Assembly: GCF_006540005.1 (NCBI RefSeq)
Contig: NZ_BJOC01000036.1
Coordinates: 1 to 38,264 of the forward strand
Direction: 5' to 3'
From: Halomonas halmophila
GTDB taxonomy: Bacteria; Pseudomonadota; Gammaproteobacteria; Pseudomonadales; Halomonadaceae
DNA length: 38,264 bases
Position 1 is the first letter of the stretch. Each line of letters begins with the position of its first letter. The position numbers and the translations under genes are program-made. This document shows, piece after piece, positions 19,284 through 29,775 of the stretch. The notes under the pieces were generated by a model. It was not told the DNA's origin. It ran no database searches and saw nothing but the letters and a program-made list of their open reading frames with translations.

Positions 19284-19670
19284 TCAGTCCTGGTCGGTTT
19301 CCAGCAGCATGCTGTCATCCACCTCGGCGATCTCCAGCGCGGCCTCGTTATCCAGGTCGATGGCCAGGTAGCTGTGCTCGACGCGCACGAAACGCTGGAA
19401 GAGCGACCAGTCCAGGGTCTCGGGCCACTGGCGCTCATCCTCTTCCCAGGCACGCAGCTCGGTCTCGAGAATCTCGAGGTAGCGTTCGCGCACGAAGGCG
19501 TCGAGATTTTCCGGGGTATCCATCTCGGGAATCAGGTAAACGGTACTTTCCCGTTCGACGTCCTCCAGGGCCAGATCGTCATCCCCGACGGTGGGTTCCA
19601 GCGCATTGATCCAGTCAACAAAGTGCTGGGTCGGCCTGACACTCAGGGCGGAGCGGTTGAGCAGTTTCAT
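19284..19670 (-). CDS. Conserved acidic hypothetical protein
   Basis: I do not recognise a characterised family. The 128-residue protein begins MKLLNRSALSVRPTQHFVDWINAL and is strongly acidic, with clusters such as VGDDDLALEDVERE and a C-terminus rich in Asp/Glu. I recall a similar start in hypothetical proteins of pseudomonads, but have not checked this. No signal peptide, membrane segment or cysteine motif is present, so it should be cytosolic. GAGGAG precedes the ATG at 6 bases, a promoter is visible at 19701-19730, and a terminator follows, so it looks like a single-gene transcript. It lies 196 bp downstream of lysS on the same strand. Confidence 0.8.
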   Translation of the reverse strand: MKLLNRSALSVRPTQHFVDWINALEPTVGDDDLALEDVERESTVYLIPEMDTPENLDAFVRERYLEILETELRAWEEDERQWPETLDWSLFQRFVRVEHSYLAIDLDNEAALEIAEVDDSMLLETDQD

Positions 19671-19700
19671 CACGGTCTCCTCGACGTCGAAACGCTGACC

Positions 19701-19730
19701 ATTATGGGTGCCAGCGGCGCCCCTTACCAA
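19701..19730 (-). promoter_or_regulatory. Possible promoter of the 128-residue protein gene
   Basis: On the minus strand TTGGTA (19725-19730) and CATAAT (19701-19706) are 18 bp apart, about 30 bp upstream of the ATG at 19670. Matches are 4/6 and 5/6. Confidence 0.45.
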
Positions 19731-19866
19731 CATTTCTGCAACGCAGCGCCATCAGTCTGCAGCTTGCCAGCATCCTCACCACCCGGGAAGAAGCAAGGGC
19801 TTGTCGCCGGATCGGCCAAGGTGCCAACGGCAGGAACATGAGCAAAGCAAACCCCGCCCAGCGTTT

Positions 19867-21420
19867 TCAGTCCATCTCGGGGCGCATGGCCGGAAACAGC
19901 AACACATCACGGATGGAAGCGCTGTCCGTGAGCAGCATCACCAGTCGGTCGATGCCGATGCCCTCGCCCGCCGTCGGCGGCATGCCGTACTCCAGGGCCC
20001 GGACATAGTCGGCATCATAGTACATGGCCTCGTCGTCGCCGGCCTCCTTCTCGGCCACCTGCTCGGCAAAGCGCTCGGCCTGGTCCTCGGCATCATTGAG
20101 CTCGGAGAAGCCATTGGCCAGCTCGCGGCCACCGACGAAGAACTCGAAGCGCTCGGTGACGAAGGGATTGCTGTCCTTGCGACGCGCCAGCGGGCTGACC
20201 TCGGTGGGATAGTCGGTGATGAAGGTCGGCTGCTGCAGACGATGCTCGACGGTCTCCTCGAAGATCTCGATCTGAACCTTGCCGAGCCCCCAGCCCTCCT
20301 GGAGCTTGATACCCAGCCCCTGGGCAATCTGCCGGGCCCGGCTCTCGTCGGCCAGCGCCTCGGCGCTGATGTCATCGTTATAGGCCAGGATGGCATCGAA
20401 GACGCTGAGACGCTCGAAGGGCTTGCCGAAATCGTATTCGACGGTCTCCAGCACCTCGCCCTCGGCGTCCCTCACGGTATTGATCACCAGGGAGTCGCCC
20501 AGCACCGTGCGCGTCACCTGACGCAGCATGGCCTCGGTGAAGTCCATCAGGTCATGGTAGTCCGCATAGGCCTGGTAGTACTCGACCATGGTGAACTCGG
20601 GGTTGTGACGCGTGGACAACCCCTCGTTGCGGAAATTGCGGTTGATCTCGAAGACCTTCTCGAAGCCGCCCACCACCAGTCGCTTGAGGTAGAGCTCCGG
20701 GGCGACGCGCAGGTACATGTCCATGTCCAGCGCATTGTGATGAGTGATGAAGGGTCGTGCCGTGGCGCCCCCGGGGATCTGCTGCAGCATCGGCGTCTCG
20801 ACTTCCATGAAGCCGTGATCTTCGAAGAAGCGACGCATGGCGCTGATCACGCCGGCGCGGGTCTTGAAGACATCCCGCGAGCCGGGGTTCATGATCAGGT
20901 CGACATAGCGCTGACGATAGCGGGCTTCCATATCGGTCAGGCCGTGGAACTTGTCGGGCAGCGGACGCAGGCTCTTGGTCAACAGCCGCGCCTGCTCCAT
21001 CATCACGTAGAGATCGCCCTTGCCCGACTTGTGCACCGGCCCGCTGCCGGCCACGATGTCGCCGATGTCCCAGCCCTTGATGTCCTCGAGCAGCTCGGCC
21101 GGCAGGCCCTTCTTGTCGACATACAGCTGAATCTGACCGGACACGTCCTGAATGACGATGAAGGGCCCGCGCTTACGCAGGATACGCCCAGCCACGGCCG
21201 CCGGACGGCCCAGGGACTCGAGCTCGGCCTTGTCCTTCTCGCCCAGTTCGTCCTGCAGCTCCGCGGCCAGGCTGTCACGCCGGAAGTCATTGGGAAAGGC
21301 ACTGCCTCCCTCGACGGCGGCACGTTCACGGCGTTCGGCCAACTTGGCACGGCGCTCCGCGATCAGGTGATTCTCGTCGGTGGTCGCCGCGGAGGCCTGT
21401 GAGTTCTCCTGGTGGGCCAT
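19867..21420 (-). CDS. lysS: Lysyl-tRNA synthetase, class II
   Basis: LysRS attaches lysine to tRNA-Lys. The 517-residue protein has the N-terminal OB-fold anticodon-binding domain (about 70-160, with [16 protein letters not shown]), class II motif 1 around [10 protein letters not shown], motif 2 [30 protein letters not shown] sequence (in two parts, with the ATP-binding Arg), and motif 3 [13 protein letters not shown]. Length is slightly above E. coli LysS (505) because of an acidic, low-complexity N-terminus. The ribosome site before ATG 21420 is weak (AGGT). The order prfB-lysS is conserved; here 185 bp with tandem repeats separate them. Confidence 0.98.
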   Translation of the reverse strand: MAHQENSQASAATTDENHLIAERRAKLAERRERAAVEGGSAFPNDFRRDSLAAELQDELGEKDKAELESLGRPAAVAGRILRKRGPFIVIQDVSGQIQLYVDKKGLPAELLEDIKGWDIGDIVAGSGPVHKSGKGDLYVMMEQARLLTKSLRPLPDKFHGLTDMEARYRQRYVDLIMNPGSRDVFKTRAGVISAMRRFFEDHGFMEVETPMLQQIPGGATARPFITHHNALDMDMYLRVAPELYLKRLVVGGFEKVFEINRNFRNEGLSTRHNPEFTMVEYYQAYADYHDLMDFTEAMLRQVTRTVLGDSLVINTVRDAEGEVLETVEYDFGKPFERLSVFDAILAYNDDISAEALADESRARQIAQGLGIKLQEGWGLGKVQIEIFEETVEHRLQQPTFITDYPTEVSPLARRKDSNPFVTERFEFFVGGRELANGFSELNDAEDQAERFAEQVAEKEAGDDEAMYYDADYVRALEYGMPPTAGEGIGIDRLVMLLTDSASIRDVLLFPAMRPEMD

Positions 21421-21532
21421 ATTGCTACCTGTCTAAGTGGTCTACGGGCTTCGGATTGCGAGTTGCGAGCTTCGAGCTGCGGGTTGCGAGCTGTGAGGCG
21501 GTTTCATTCCAGCTTCAAGCTTCGGGGCTGGC

Positions 21533-21602
21533 TCGTTTCTCGTAGCTCATTTCTCGCAGCTCGTTTCTCGTAGCGCATTCCTCGCAGCTCGCCTCGCGGG
21601 GC
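21533..21602. repeat. Degenerate 14-bp tandem repeats between prfB and lysS
   Basis: Four 14-bp units (21533, 21547, 21561, 21575) of the form TCGTTTCTCGTAGC with small changes, plus a worn fifth, fill the 3' flank of prfB. Upstream at about 21455-21500, GCGAGTTGCGAGCTTCGAGC-like sequence is close to the reverse complement of these units, so the whole 21455-21602 stretch could fold into a long imperfect hairpin. Confidence 0.75.
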
Positions 21603-21605
21603 GCG

Positions 21606-22704
21606 TCACAGCCCCTGCTTCAAGCTGGCGATGATGTACTGGTCCAGATCGCCGTCCAGCACCTTCTCGCAGCTGCTGGATTGCACGCCGGTCCGCAGGT
21701 CCTTGATGCGCTGATCATCCAGCACATAGGAACGGATCTGGCTGCCCCAGCCAATATCGGACTTGGAGTCCTCGGCTTCCTGCTTGGCGGCATTGCGCTT
21801 TTCCATCTCGAGTTCCCACAGCTTCGCCCGCAGCTGTTTCATGGCGAAGTCGCGGTTGGCGTGCTGGCTGCGCTGGCTCTGGCAGGCCACCACGATACCG
21901 GTGGGCTCGTGGGTCACACGTACCGCGGAGTCGGTGGTGTTGACGTGCTGACCGCCGGCGCCACTCGAACGATAGGTGTCGACACGCAGGTCCGAGGGAT
22001 TGATCTCGACCTCGAAGCTGTCATCGACTTCCGGCGACAGGAACACCGAGGCGAAGGAAGTATGACGCCGGCCGCCGGAGTCGAACGGGCTCTTGCGCAC
22101 CAGACGATGGACGCCGGTCTCGGTGCGCAGCCAGCCGAAGGCATACTCGCCCTGGATGTGCACGGTGGCCGACTTGATGCCGGCCACATCACCGGCCGAC
22201 AGCTCGATCATGTCCGCCTTGAAATTGTGGTGCTCGGCCCAGCGCAGATACATGCGCAGCAGCATGTTGGCCCAGTCCTGAGCCTCGGTGCCACCGGAGC
22301 CCGCCTGGATATCCAGATAGGCGTTGTTGGGGTCCATCTCGCCGGAGAACATGCGCCGGAACTCGAGCTTCTCGAGGTTGGCCTGGAGGTTTTCCAGCTC
22401 GCGGCCCACCTCCTCGACGGTATCCGCGTCTTCTTCCATCTCGGCCAGTTCGAGCAGGTCGCGATTGTCGTTCAGGCCGCGCTCCAGCTCATCGATGGTC
22501 TCCACCACCATCTCGAGGGTCGCCCGCTCCTTGCCCAGTTTCTGGGCATGATCGGGGTCGCTCCAGACGTTGGGGTCCTCGAGCTCGCGAGTGACTTCTT
22601 CTAGCCGTTCTTTCTTCTCGGCATAGTCAAAGATACCCCCTCAGGACGTCTGTCCGTTCAGACAGGTCCTTGATGAGGTGATTGATAGGATTGACTTCCT
22701 GCAT
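21606..22704 (-). CDS. prfB: Peptide chain release factor RF2 (programmed frameshift)
   Basis: RF2 ends translation at UGA and UAA. The gene begins at ATG 22704 ([21 protein letters not shown]) and reads 25 codons to CTT, then in-frame TGA at codon 26. A +1 shift there continues as [22 protein letters not shown] to the stop at 21606, giving 365 residues, the same as E. coli RF2. SPF, the stop-codon-recognition tripeptide, lies in [10 protein letters not shown], and the catalytic GGQ is in [12 protein letters not shown]. The residue equivalent to the hyperactivity-linked Thr246 of E. coli K-12 is alanine here (GIVVACQ), the common state. It is not a broken gene. A promoter is visible at 22773-22801. 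Confidence 0.97.
22626..22641 (-). promoter_or_regulatory. RF2 programmed +1 frameshift site
   Basis: On the minus strand AGGGGG (22636-22641, internal Shine-Dalgarno), three bases, then CTTTGAC (22626-22632) form the canonical RF2 autoregulatory site. When RF2 is scarce the ribosome pauses at the TGA (22627-22629) and slips +1 on CTT. Confidence 0.96.
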
Positions 22705-22772
22705 GACGCTCGCCTAATTTTCAGAGAATGTCCGCGGCCTCCAGCGTGCCAGCGGCCAAGGAAGGGAAGAGC

Positions 22773-22801
22773 ATTGTAGCCAAATGCCATCACAGCGTCA
22801 T
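22773..22801 (-). promoter_or_regulatory. Probable promoter of prfB
   Basis: On the minus strand ATGACG (22796-22801) and TACAAT (22773-22778) are 17 bp apart, about 70 bp upstream of the prfB ATG. It lies between the divergent prfB and oppA genes. Confidence 0.55.
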
Positions 22802-22911
22802 CCCGTCGCCAGCCTGGCGTCATGTCGCCTTGCGGGCGGGCCGGTGGCACGCTGTCAGGCCCTGCCGGCCCTTGCCCGCCGACAACAACATCAACCAAGA
22901 AGAGACACACG

Positions 22912-24501
22912 ATGCATAACCGCATTCCCCTGATGAGCGCCATGGCGCTTGCTTCTGCCCTGCTGGCGTCGCCCGTGGCGGCGCAGACCCTGGACATCGG
23001 CATCAGCGGCGACCCGAGCTCACTGGACCCTTCGCGCATTACCGGCGGTGTCTGGGAAGAAGACGTGCTGCGCGACATCTTCGAGGGCCTGATCGCCGTC
23101 AATGCCCAGGGCGAGATGATCCCCGGTGCGGCCAGTGACTGGACCGTCAGCGAGGGCGGTAAGCGCTGGACCTTCACCCTGCGCGACGATCTAAGTTGGT
23201 CGGACGGCGAACCGCTGACCGCCGAGGACTTCGTGTTCGCCCTGCGTCGCCAGGTGAATCCGGAAACCGCTTCCAACTATGCGCACCGCCTTTATCCGGT
23301 GGTCAACGCCGAAGCGGTCAATGCCGGTGACAAGCCACTGGAGGCGCTCGGCGTGGAAAGCCAGGATGACGGCCGCACCCTGGTCATTCACCTCAAGGAG
23401 CCGGCGGCCTACTTCCTCAAGACCCTGATCCTGCCCTTCGGCTACCCGTTGCCCGAGCATGTGGTCAAGAAGCACGGCGATGACTGGAGCCGCCCGGAGA
23501 ATATCGTCGTCAACGGTGCTTTCAAGCCCGTCAGCCGGGTCGCCAACACGCGCCTGGAAACCGTCCGCAACCCGGAGTATCACGCCGCCGACAGCGTCAG
23601 CCTGGAGGGCGTCAACTACTTTCCGGTGGAAGACAAGAACGCTGGCATCTCGCGCTTCCGAGCCGGCGAACTGGATATCCTGCGCGACTTCCCGGCGGCC
23701 CGCTATCAATGGCTAACCGATAACCTGCCGGAGGCTACCCGGATCACGCCCTCGCTGGGCAGCTACTACTATGTTTTCAACCTGGCCGAGGACTCCCCGG
23801 TCGCCGACGAGCGCATTCGCGAGGCCCTGTCGCTGACCATTCGCCGCGAGGTGATCGCCAACCAATTGCTCGACGGCGCCGTCACCCCCGCCCACTCACT
23901 GGTACCCACCGGCGTGAACCACTACACCCCCGCCGTGCAGCCGGGGCTCGACGAGGACATGGAAACCCGCATGGCCCGCGCCCGCGAGCTCATGCAGAAA
24001 GCCGGCCATGGCCCGGACAATCCCCTCGAGTTGACCCTGCGCTACAACAGCAGCGAGGAGCACAAGCGTATCGCGGTGGCGGTGGCCGCCATGTGGAAAC
24101 CGCTGGGCGTCGAGGTCGAGATGCGCGCCAGCGAAGCCAATATTCACTACTCCGAGCTGATGGAAGCCGACTTTCAGGTCGCCCGCGCCGCATGGATCTC
24201 CAGTTACGACGACGCCCAGAACTTCCTGCAGTTGCTCTCCAGCGAAGGCACGAACAATTACGGCAACTACACCAACCCACAATTCGACAGCCTGCTCGCC
24301 GAGGCCGACCGCGAGTCGGACGACGACGCGCGGCGCGACATGATGGAACGCGCCGAGGCCATGGCCCTGGCCGACTATCCGCTGGCGCCCATCTATCTCT
24401 ACAGTGCTCGCAACCTGGTCGACCCGGCCCTGAGCGGCTGGGAAAATAACGCCCTGGACATGCATCCGTCGCGTTACATCTCGCTCGACGAAACCAACTG
24501 A
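22912..24501 (+). CDS. oppA: Peptide ABC transporter substrate-binding protein 1
   Basis: This 529-residue family-5 extracellular solute-binding protein resembles OppA/MppA, the periplasmic oligopeptide receptors. A Sec signal peptide (MHNRIPLMSAMALASALLASPVAAQ) with cleavage after VAA is visible; there is no lipobox cysteine, as expected for a soluble periplasmic protein. The mature start TLDIGISGDPSSLDPS, then WSDGEPLTAEDFVFALRR and the RIREALSLTIRREVI block, are family hallmarks. AAGAAGAG precedes the ATG at 22912. It is first in a five-gene importer operon and is clearly paralogous to the next gene. The ligand is predicted to be peptides, by family only. Confidence 0.93.
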   Translation: MHNRIPLMSAMALASALLASPVAAQTLDIGISGDPSSLDPSRITGGVWEEDVLRDIFEGLIAVNAQGEMIPGAASDWTVSEGGKRWTFTLRDDLSWSDGEPLTAEDFVFALRRQVNPETASNYAHRLYPVVNAEAVNAGDKPLEALGVESQDDGRTLVIHLKEPAAYFLKTLILPFGYPLPEHVVKKHGDDWSRPENIVVNGAFKPVSRVANTRLETVRNPEYHAADSVSLEGVNYFPVEDKNAGISRFRAGELDILRDFPAARYQWLTDNLPEATRITPSLGSYYYVFNLAEDSPVADERIREALSLTIRREVIANQLLDGAVTPAHSLVPTGVNHYTPAVQPGLDEDMETRMARARELMQKAGHGPDNPLELTLRYNSSEEHKRIAVAVAAMWKPLGVEVEMRASEANIHYSELMEADFQVARAAWISSYDDAQNFLQLLSSEGTNNYGNYTNPQFDSLLAEADRESDDDARRDMMERAEAMALADYPLAPIYLYSARNLVDPALSGWENNALDMHPSRYISLDETN

Positions 24502-24511
24502 GCCTACCGAC

Positions 24512-24538
24512 CTGCGCCCCGCCACTGCGGGAGCGCAG
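24512..24538 (+). promoter_or_regulatory. Intercistronic hairpin between the two oppA genes
   Basis: An 11-bp stem with one bulge (24512-24522 with 24527-24538) and a CACT loop lies in the 71-bp spacer. It lacks a T-run, so it is more likely an mRNA-stability or partial-attenuation element that raises binding-protein mRNA than a full terminator. Confidence 0.55.
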
Positions 24539-24572
24539 CGGCGTGCCCGCGCTTCACTGATCAGGAGTCTTC

Positions 24573-26177
24573 ATGTCCGCCTCACCACTGCAACGGAATG
24601 CTTCCGGCCTGGCGCTCGGCCTGGCCATGGCCACCTCGACCCTCTTCGCTTCAGCCACCCAGGCACAGACGCTGGATATCGGGGTCATGGGCGAGCTGGC
24701 ATCTTTCGATACCTCTCAGGTCGCGGGGGGCGTCTGGGAATCCCAGGTCCTGATGGACGTCTACGAGGGGCTCTTCAAGCTCGCCCCCGATGGCGAGCTG
24801 CTGCCAGGCATGGCGACGGATTACCAGGTATCCGAGGACGGCCGGACCTATACCTTCCAGCTGCGCGACGACGCCCGCTGGTCGGATGGTGAGCCCGTCA
24901 CCGCCGAGGATTTCGTGACCGGCTGGCGTCACCTGCTGAAGCCCCGCAACGCGTCCAAGTACGCCTACATGCTGTACCCGGTGGTCAATGCCGAGGCCGT
25001 CAACCGAGGCGACATGCCACCGGAAAAGCTGGGGGTCGAGGCGCTGGATGAAGGGCGCACCCTGCGCGTCGAGCTGGAGCATTCCACCCCCTACTTCCCG
25101 CAGCTGCTGACCCACTACACGGCCTACCCGCTTCCCACCCACTTGCTCGAAGAGCACGGCAGCGACTGGGTCGACCTCGAGCATATCGCCACCAATGGCG
25201 CCTTCACGCCGGTGGAATGGGTCTCCCAGTCGCGCATCAGCGTGGAGCCCAACAGCCAGTACTATGACGCCGAGCAGGTCAGCCTCGAGCGGGTCAATTA
25301 CCACACCAGCGAAGACCGCAATGCCGCACTGTCACGCTTTCGTGCCGGGGAGCTGGATATCGTCCGCGAATATGCCTCGGAGCGCTATCAGTGGCTGAAG
25401 GAGAACCTGCCGGAGGCCACCCGAATGGCACCCTATCTGGGCAGCTATTACTACGTCTTCAACCACCGCGATGGCCACCCGACCAGTGATGCCCGGGTAC
25501 GTGAAGCCCTCAGCCTGGCGATTCGCCGCAAGGTCTTAGCCGAGCAGTTGATGCAGGGCACCTTCGAGCCCGCCCACGCCTTCGTGCCACCCGGTGTCAA
25601 CCACTATGAAGGGCTCGATGAGGCGCCCACCGCCGGCAAGTTGGAAGCACGCATGGCGCGGGCGAGGAAACTGCTGCAAGAGGCCGGCTATGGTCCCGAC
25701 AACCCCCTGCAACTGCGCCTGCGCTACAACAGCAGCGAGGAGCACAAGCGCATTGCCGTGGCCATCGCCGCCATGTGGCGGCCGCTGGGCGTCGAGGTCG
25801 ATCTGATCAATGCCGAGGCCACGGTGCACTACCAGACCATCGCCGAAGGCGACTTCGATGTGGCCCGGGCCGGCTGGGTCGCCGACTATAATGACGCCGA
25901 GAACTTCCTCACCCTGCTGAAATCCGGCGTGGGCAACAACTACGGCGCCTATGCCAACCCGGCATTCGATGCGCTGCTGGAAAAGGCTGCCCGCACCCAG
26001 GACGCCGATGCCCGCCAGGCACTGCTGGAAGAGGCCGAGACGCTGGCCATGCAGGACCATGCCGTGGCACCGCTGCTGTATTATGTGAGCCGCAATCTGG
26101 TCAATCCGGCACTGAAAGGTTGGCAGAACAACATCGAGGATGACCATCCCTCGCGCTGGATCAGCTTCGAGGAGTGA
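24573..26177 (+). CDS. oppA: Peptide ABC transporter substrate-binding protein 2
   Basis: The 534-residue product is a second family-5 binding protein, strongly similar to its upstream neighbour along its whole length (for example both have LDIG, ASKYAYMLYPVVNAEAVN/ASNYAHRLYPVVNAEAVN and YNSSEEHKRIAVA). A signal peptide ending ATQAQ is visible with no lipobox. AGGAG is five bases before the ATG. The tandem pair likely arose by duplication and probably feeds the same permease with different peptide preferences, which is inference. It differs most in ligand-pocket regions such as GELASFDTSQ versus GDPSSLDPSR near the mature N-terminus. Confidence 0.93.
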   Translation: MSASPLQRNASGLALGLAMATSTLFASATQAQTLDIGVMGELASFDTSQVAGGVWESQVLMDVYEGLFKLAPDGELLPGMATDYQVSEDGRTYTFQLRDDARWSDGEPVTAEDFVTGWRHLLKPRNASKYAYMLYPVVNAEAVNRGDMPPEKLGVEALDEGRTLRVELEHSTPYFPQLLTHYTAYPLPTHLLEEHGSDWVDLEHIATNGAFTPVEWVSQSRISVEPNSQYYDAEQVSLERVNYHTSEDRNAALSRFRAGELDIVREYASERYQWLKENLPEATRMAPYLGSYYYVFNHRDGHPTSDARVREALSLAIRRKVLAEQLMQGTFEPAHAFVPPGVNHYEGLDEAPTAGKLEARMARARKLLQEAGYGPDNPLQLRLRYNSSEEHKRIAVAIAAMWRPLGVEVDLINAEATVHYQTIAEGDFDVARAGWVADYNDAENFLTLLKSGVGNNYGAYANPAFDALLEKAARTQDADARQALLEEAETLAMQDHAVAPLLYYVSRNLVNPALKGWQNNIEDDHPSRWISFEE

Positions 26178-26181
26178 GGCC

Positions 26182-27108
26182 TTGCTGAACTACATCGCCA
26201 AGCGGCTGGCCATGGCGATCCCGACCCTGTGGATCGTCATCACGTTGTCGTTCTTCCTGATGCGAATAGCGCCGGGCGGCCCCTTCGATGGCGAACGTCA
26301 GCTGCCGCCGGAGATCGAAGCCAATCTAATGGCCGCCTATCACCTGGATGAGCCCCTGTGGATGCAGTACCTGCGCTACATGGGCAACCTGTTGCAGGGC
26401 GACTTCGGGCCTTCGTTCAAGTACAAGGACTTCTCGGTCACCGAGCTGATCATGCAGGGCTTTCCGGTCAGCCTCGAGCTGGGTGCCCTGGCGATCGGCC
26501 TGGCTCTGCTGCTGGGCTTGCCGATGGGCGTGATGGCCGCGCTGAAGCGCAACACCGCCCTGGACTACAGCCTGATGGGCGTGGCACTGGGCGGCATCGC
26601 CATCCCCAATTTCGTGATCGCCCCGCTGATGGCACTGTTTTTCGGCGTGATACTCGGCTGGCTGCCAGTGGGGGGCTGGAACGGCGGCGCCCTGCCCAAC
26701 CTGGTCCTGCCGGTGGTGGCCCTGGCCATCCAGCAGATCGCCTATGTGGCGCGCATGATGCGCGCCTCGATGATCGAGGTGCTGGGCAGCCACTACATTC
26801 GCACGGCTCGGGCCAAGGGGCTTCAGGAGTATGAGGTGATCCTGCGCCATGCCCTGCGGCCGGCCATGCTGCCGGTACTCTCCTACCTGGGGCCCGCCAT
26901 CGCCGGCATCATCACCGGTTCGGTGGTCATCGAGCAGATCTTCGGCCTGCCGGGTATCGGCCGCTATTTCGTCCAGGGTGCCCTCAACCGCGACTACACC
27001 CTGGTGATGGGCACGGTGGTCTTCTACGGCGTGCTGATCGTGCTGATGAACCTGATCGTCGACCTGCTGTATTCCCTGTTCGACCCGCAGATCCGCTATG
27101 ACGACTGA
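26182..27108 (+). CDS. oppB: Oligopeptide ABC transporter permease OppB
   Basis: The best start is TTG at 26182, four bases after the oppA stop, with GGAG 7 bases upstream; it gives MLNYIAKRLAMAIPTLWIVITLSFFLMR, the typical OppB N-terminus, and 308 residues (E. coli 306). An ATG at 26140 would overlap the binding-protein gene and add 14 unrelated residues. Six membrane segments are visible, and the EAA loop for ATPase contact reads YIRTARAKGLQEYEVILRHALRPAMLPV near residues 207-234. The APGGPFDGERQLPPEIEANL stretch after segment 1 is OppB-like. It forms the inner-membrane channel with OppC. Confidence 0.95.
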   Translation: MLNYIAKRLAMAIPTLWIVITLSFFLMRIAPGGPFDGERQLPPEIEANLMAAYHLDEPLWMQYLRYMGNLLQGDFGPSFKYKDFSVTELIMQGFPVSLELGALAIGLALLLGLPMGVMAALKRNTALDYSLMGVALGGIAIPNFVIAPLMALFFGVILGWLPVGGWNGGALPNLVLPVVALAIQQIAYVARMMRASMIEVLGSHYIRTARAKGLQEYEVILRHALRPAMLPVLSYLGPAIAGIITGSVVIEQIFGLPGIGRYFVQGALNRDYTLVMGTVVFYGVLIVLMNLIVDLLYSLFDPQIRYDD

Positions 27109-27120
27109 TCGGAGCGCGCC

Positions 27121-28017
27121 ATGACGTCCTCTTCCAACGCCAGCGCCGATGACCGGAGCGCCACCGTCGCCGGCGAGAGCCTGGGCCGTGAGGCCTGGCG
27201 CCGCCTGCGTCAGAATCGCGCCGCCATGGCCAGCCTTGTCATGCTGGGCGTGATGACGCTGGCCTGCGTCGTCGGTCCCTGGCTGCTGCCCTGGGGGCTG
27301 GCCGAGGTCGACTGGAACGCCTTCGGTGTCCCGCCGACGCTCGAGGGCAATCACTTCCTGGGCACCGATGCCAATGGCCGCGACCTGCTGACCCGCACCC
27401 TCCACGGCGGCCGCATCTCGCTGTCGGTGGCGCTGGTGGCGACCCTGGTGAGCCTGGTGATCGGCGTCCTCTACGGCGCCATCGCCGGCTACATGGGCGG
27501 CCGCGTCGACAGCCTGATGATGCGTTTCGTCGACATCATGTATTCGCTGCCCTTCATGTTTCTGGTGATCCTGCTGATGGTGGTGCTGGGCCGCAACATT
27601 CTGCTGATCTACGCCGCCATCGGCGCCGTGGAGTGGCTCGACATGGCGCGCATCGTGCGCGGCCAGACGCTCTCGTTGAAGCGCCGCGAGTTCATCGAGG
27701 CCGCCCATGCCCTGGGAGTCCGCGACTCGAAGATCGTGCTGCGCCACCTGATCCCCAACTCCGTGGGCCCCGTGATCATCTATGTCACCCTGACCGTGCC
27801 CAAGGTGATCCTGCTGGAGAGTTTCCTGTCCTTCCTGGGCCTCGGGGTGCAGGAGCCGCTCACCAGCTGGGGCGTGCTGATCAGTGAGGGCACCAGCAAC
27901 ATGCAGGGCGCGCCCTGGATGCTGATCGTGCCGGCGGTTTTCCTCGCCGTGACCCTGTTCTGTCTCAACTTCCTCGGCGATGGACTGCGCGATGCCCTCG
28001 ACCCACGCACCCGTTGA
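27121..28017 (+). CDS. oppC: Oligopeptide ABC transporter permease OppC
   Basis: The 298-residue second permease subunit has the cytoplasmic N-terminus with EAWRRLRQNRAAMASL leading into segment 1, the periplasmic block HFLGTDANGRDLLTRTLHGGRISL diagnostic of OppC/DppC, six membrane segments in all, and the EAA loop EFIEAAHALGVRDSKIVLRHLIPN near 190-213. GGAG is about 6 bases before the ATG. The gene lies 12 bp after oppB. Length matches E. coli OppC (302). Confidence 0.96.
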   Translation: MTSSSNASADDRSATVAGESLGREAWRRLRQNRAAMASLVMLGVMTLACVVGPWLLPWGLAEVDWNAFGVPPTLEGNHFLGTDANGRDLLTRTLHGGRISLSVALVATLVSLVIGVLYGAIAGYMGGRVDSLMMRFVDIMYSLPFMFLVILLMVVLGRNILLIYAAIGAVEWLDMARIVRGQTLSLKRREFIEAAHALGVRDSKIVLRHLIPNSVGPVIIYVTLTVPKVILLESFLSFLGLGVQEPLTSWGVLISEGTSNMQGAPWMLIVPAVFLAVTLFCLNFLGDGLRDALDPRTR

Positions 28018-28083
28018 GCCGCGCGTTTCCCTCACACCCGTGCCAGCCACACCATTCGACACCACACGCCAGGGGAGGCCGAG

Positions 28084-29682
<1,599 letters not shown>

Positions 29683-29725
29683 GCCGAAGCCCGCGGCTGT
29701 CACCCTACCGCGCCCCGAAAATAAC

Positions 29726-29747
29726 GAACCCCGGCAAACCGGGGTTC
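29726..29747. terminator. Bidirectional terminator between the opp operon and fadL
   Basis: A perfect 9-bp stem (29726-29734 with 29739-29747) with a CAAA loop lies between two convergent genes. On the minus strand it is followed by GTTATTTT, the better U-tract; on the plus strand the flank is CTCATCT, so termination of the opp mRNA may be weaker. Confidence 0.75.
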
Positions 29748-29775
29748 CTCATCTCCATTCGAGAGTCGATCGGGA

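Noticed and set aside
17723..19609. A 628-codon open frame on the plus strand
   Set aside because: Antisense to the DHA2 exporter gene, with Gln/Arg/His-rich low-complexity translation and no start signal. The exporter on the opposite strand has clear MFS motifs.
21606..22704. prfB as a frameshifted pseudogene
   Set aside because: The in-frame TGA lies at the canonical programmed site with its internal Shine-Dalgarno sequence, and the joined product has full length.
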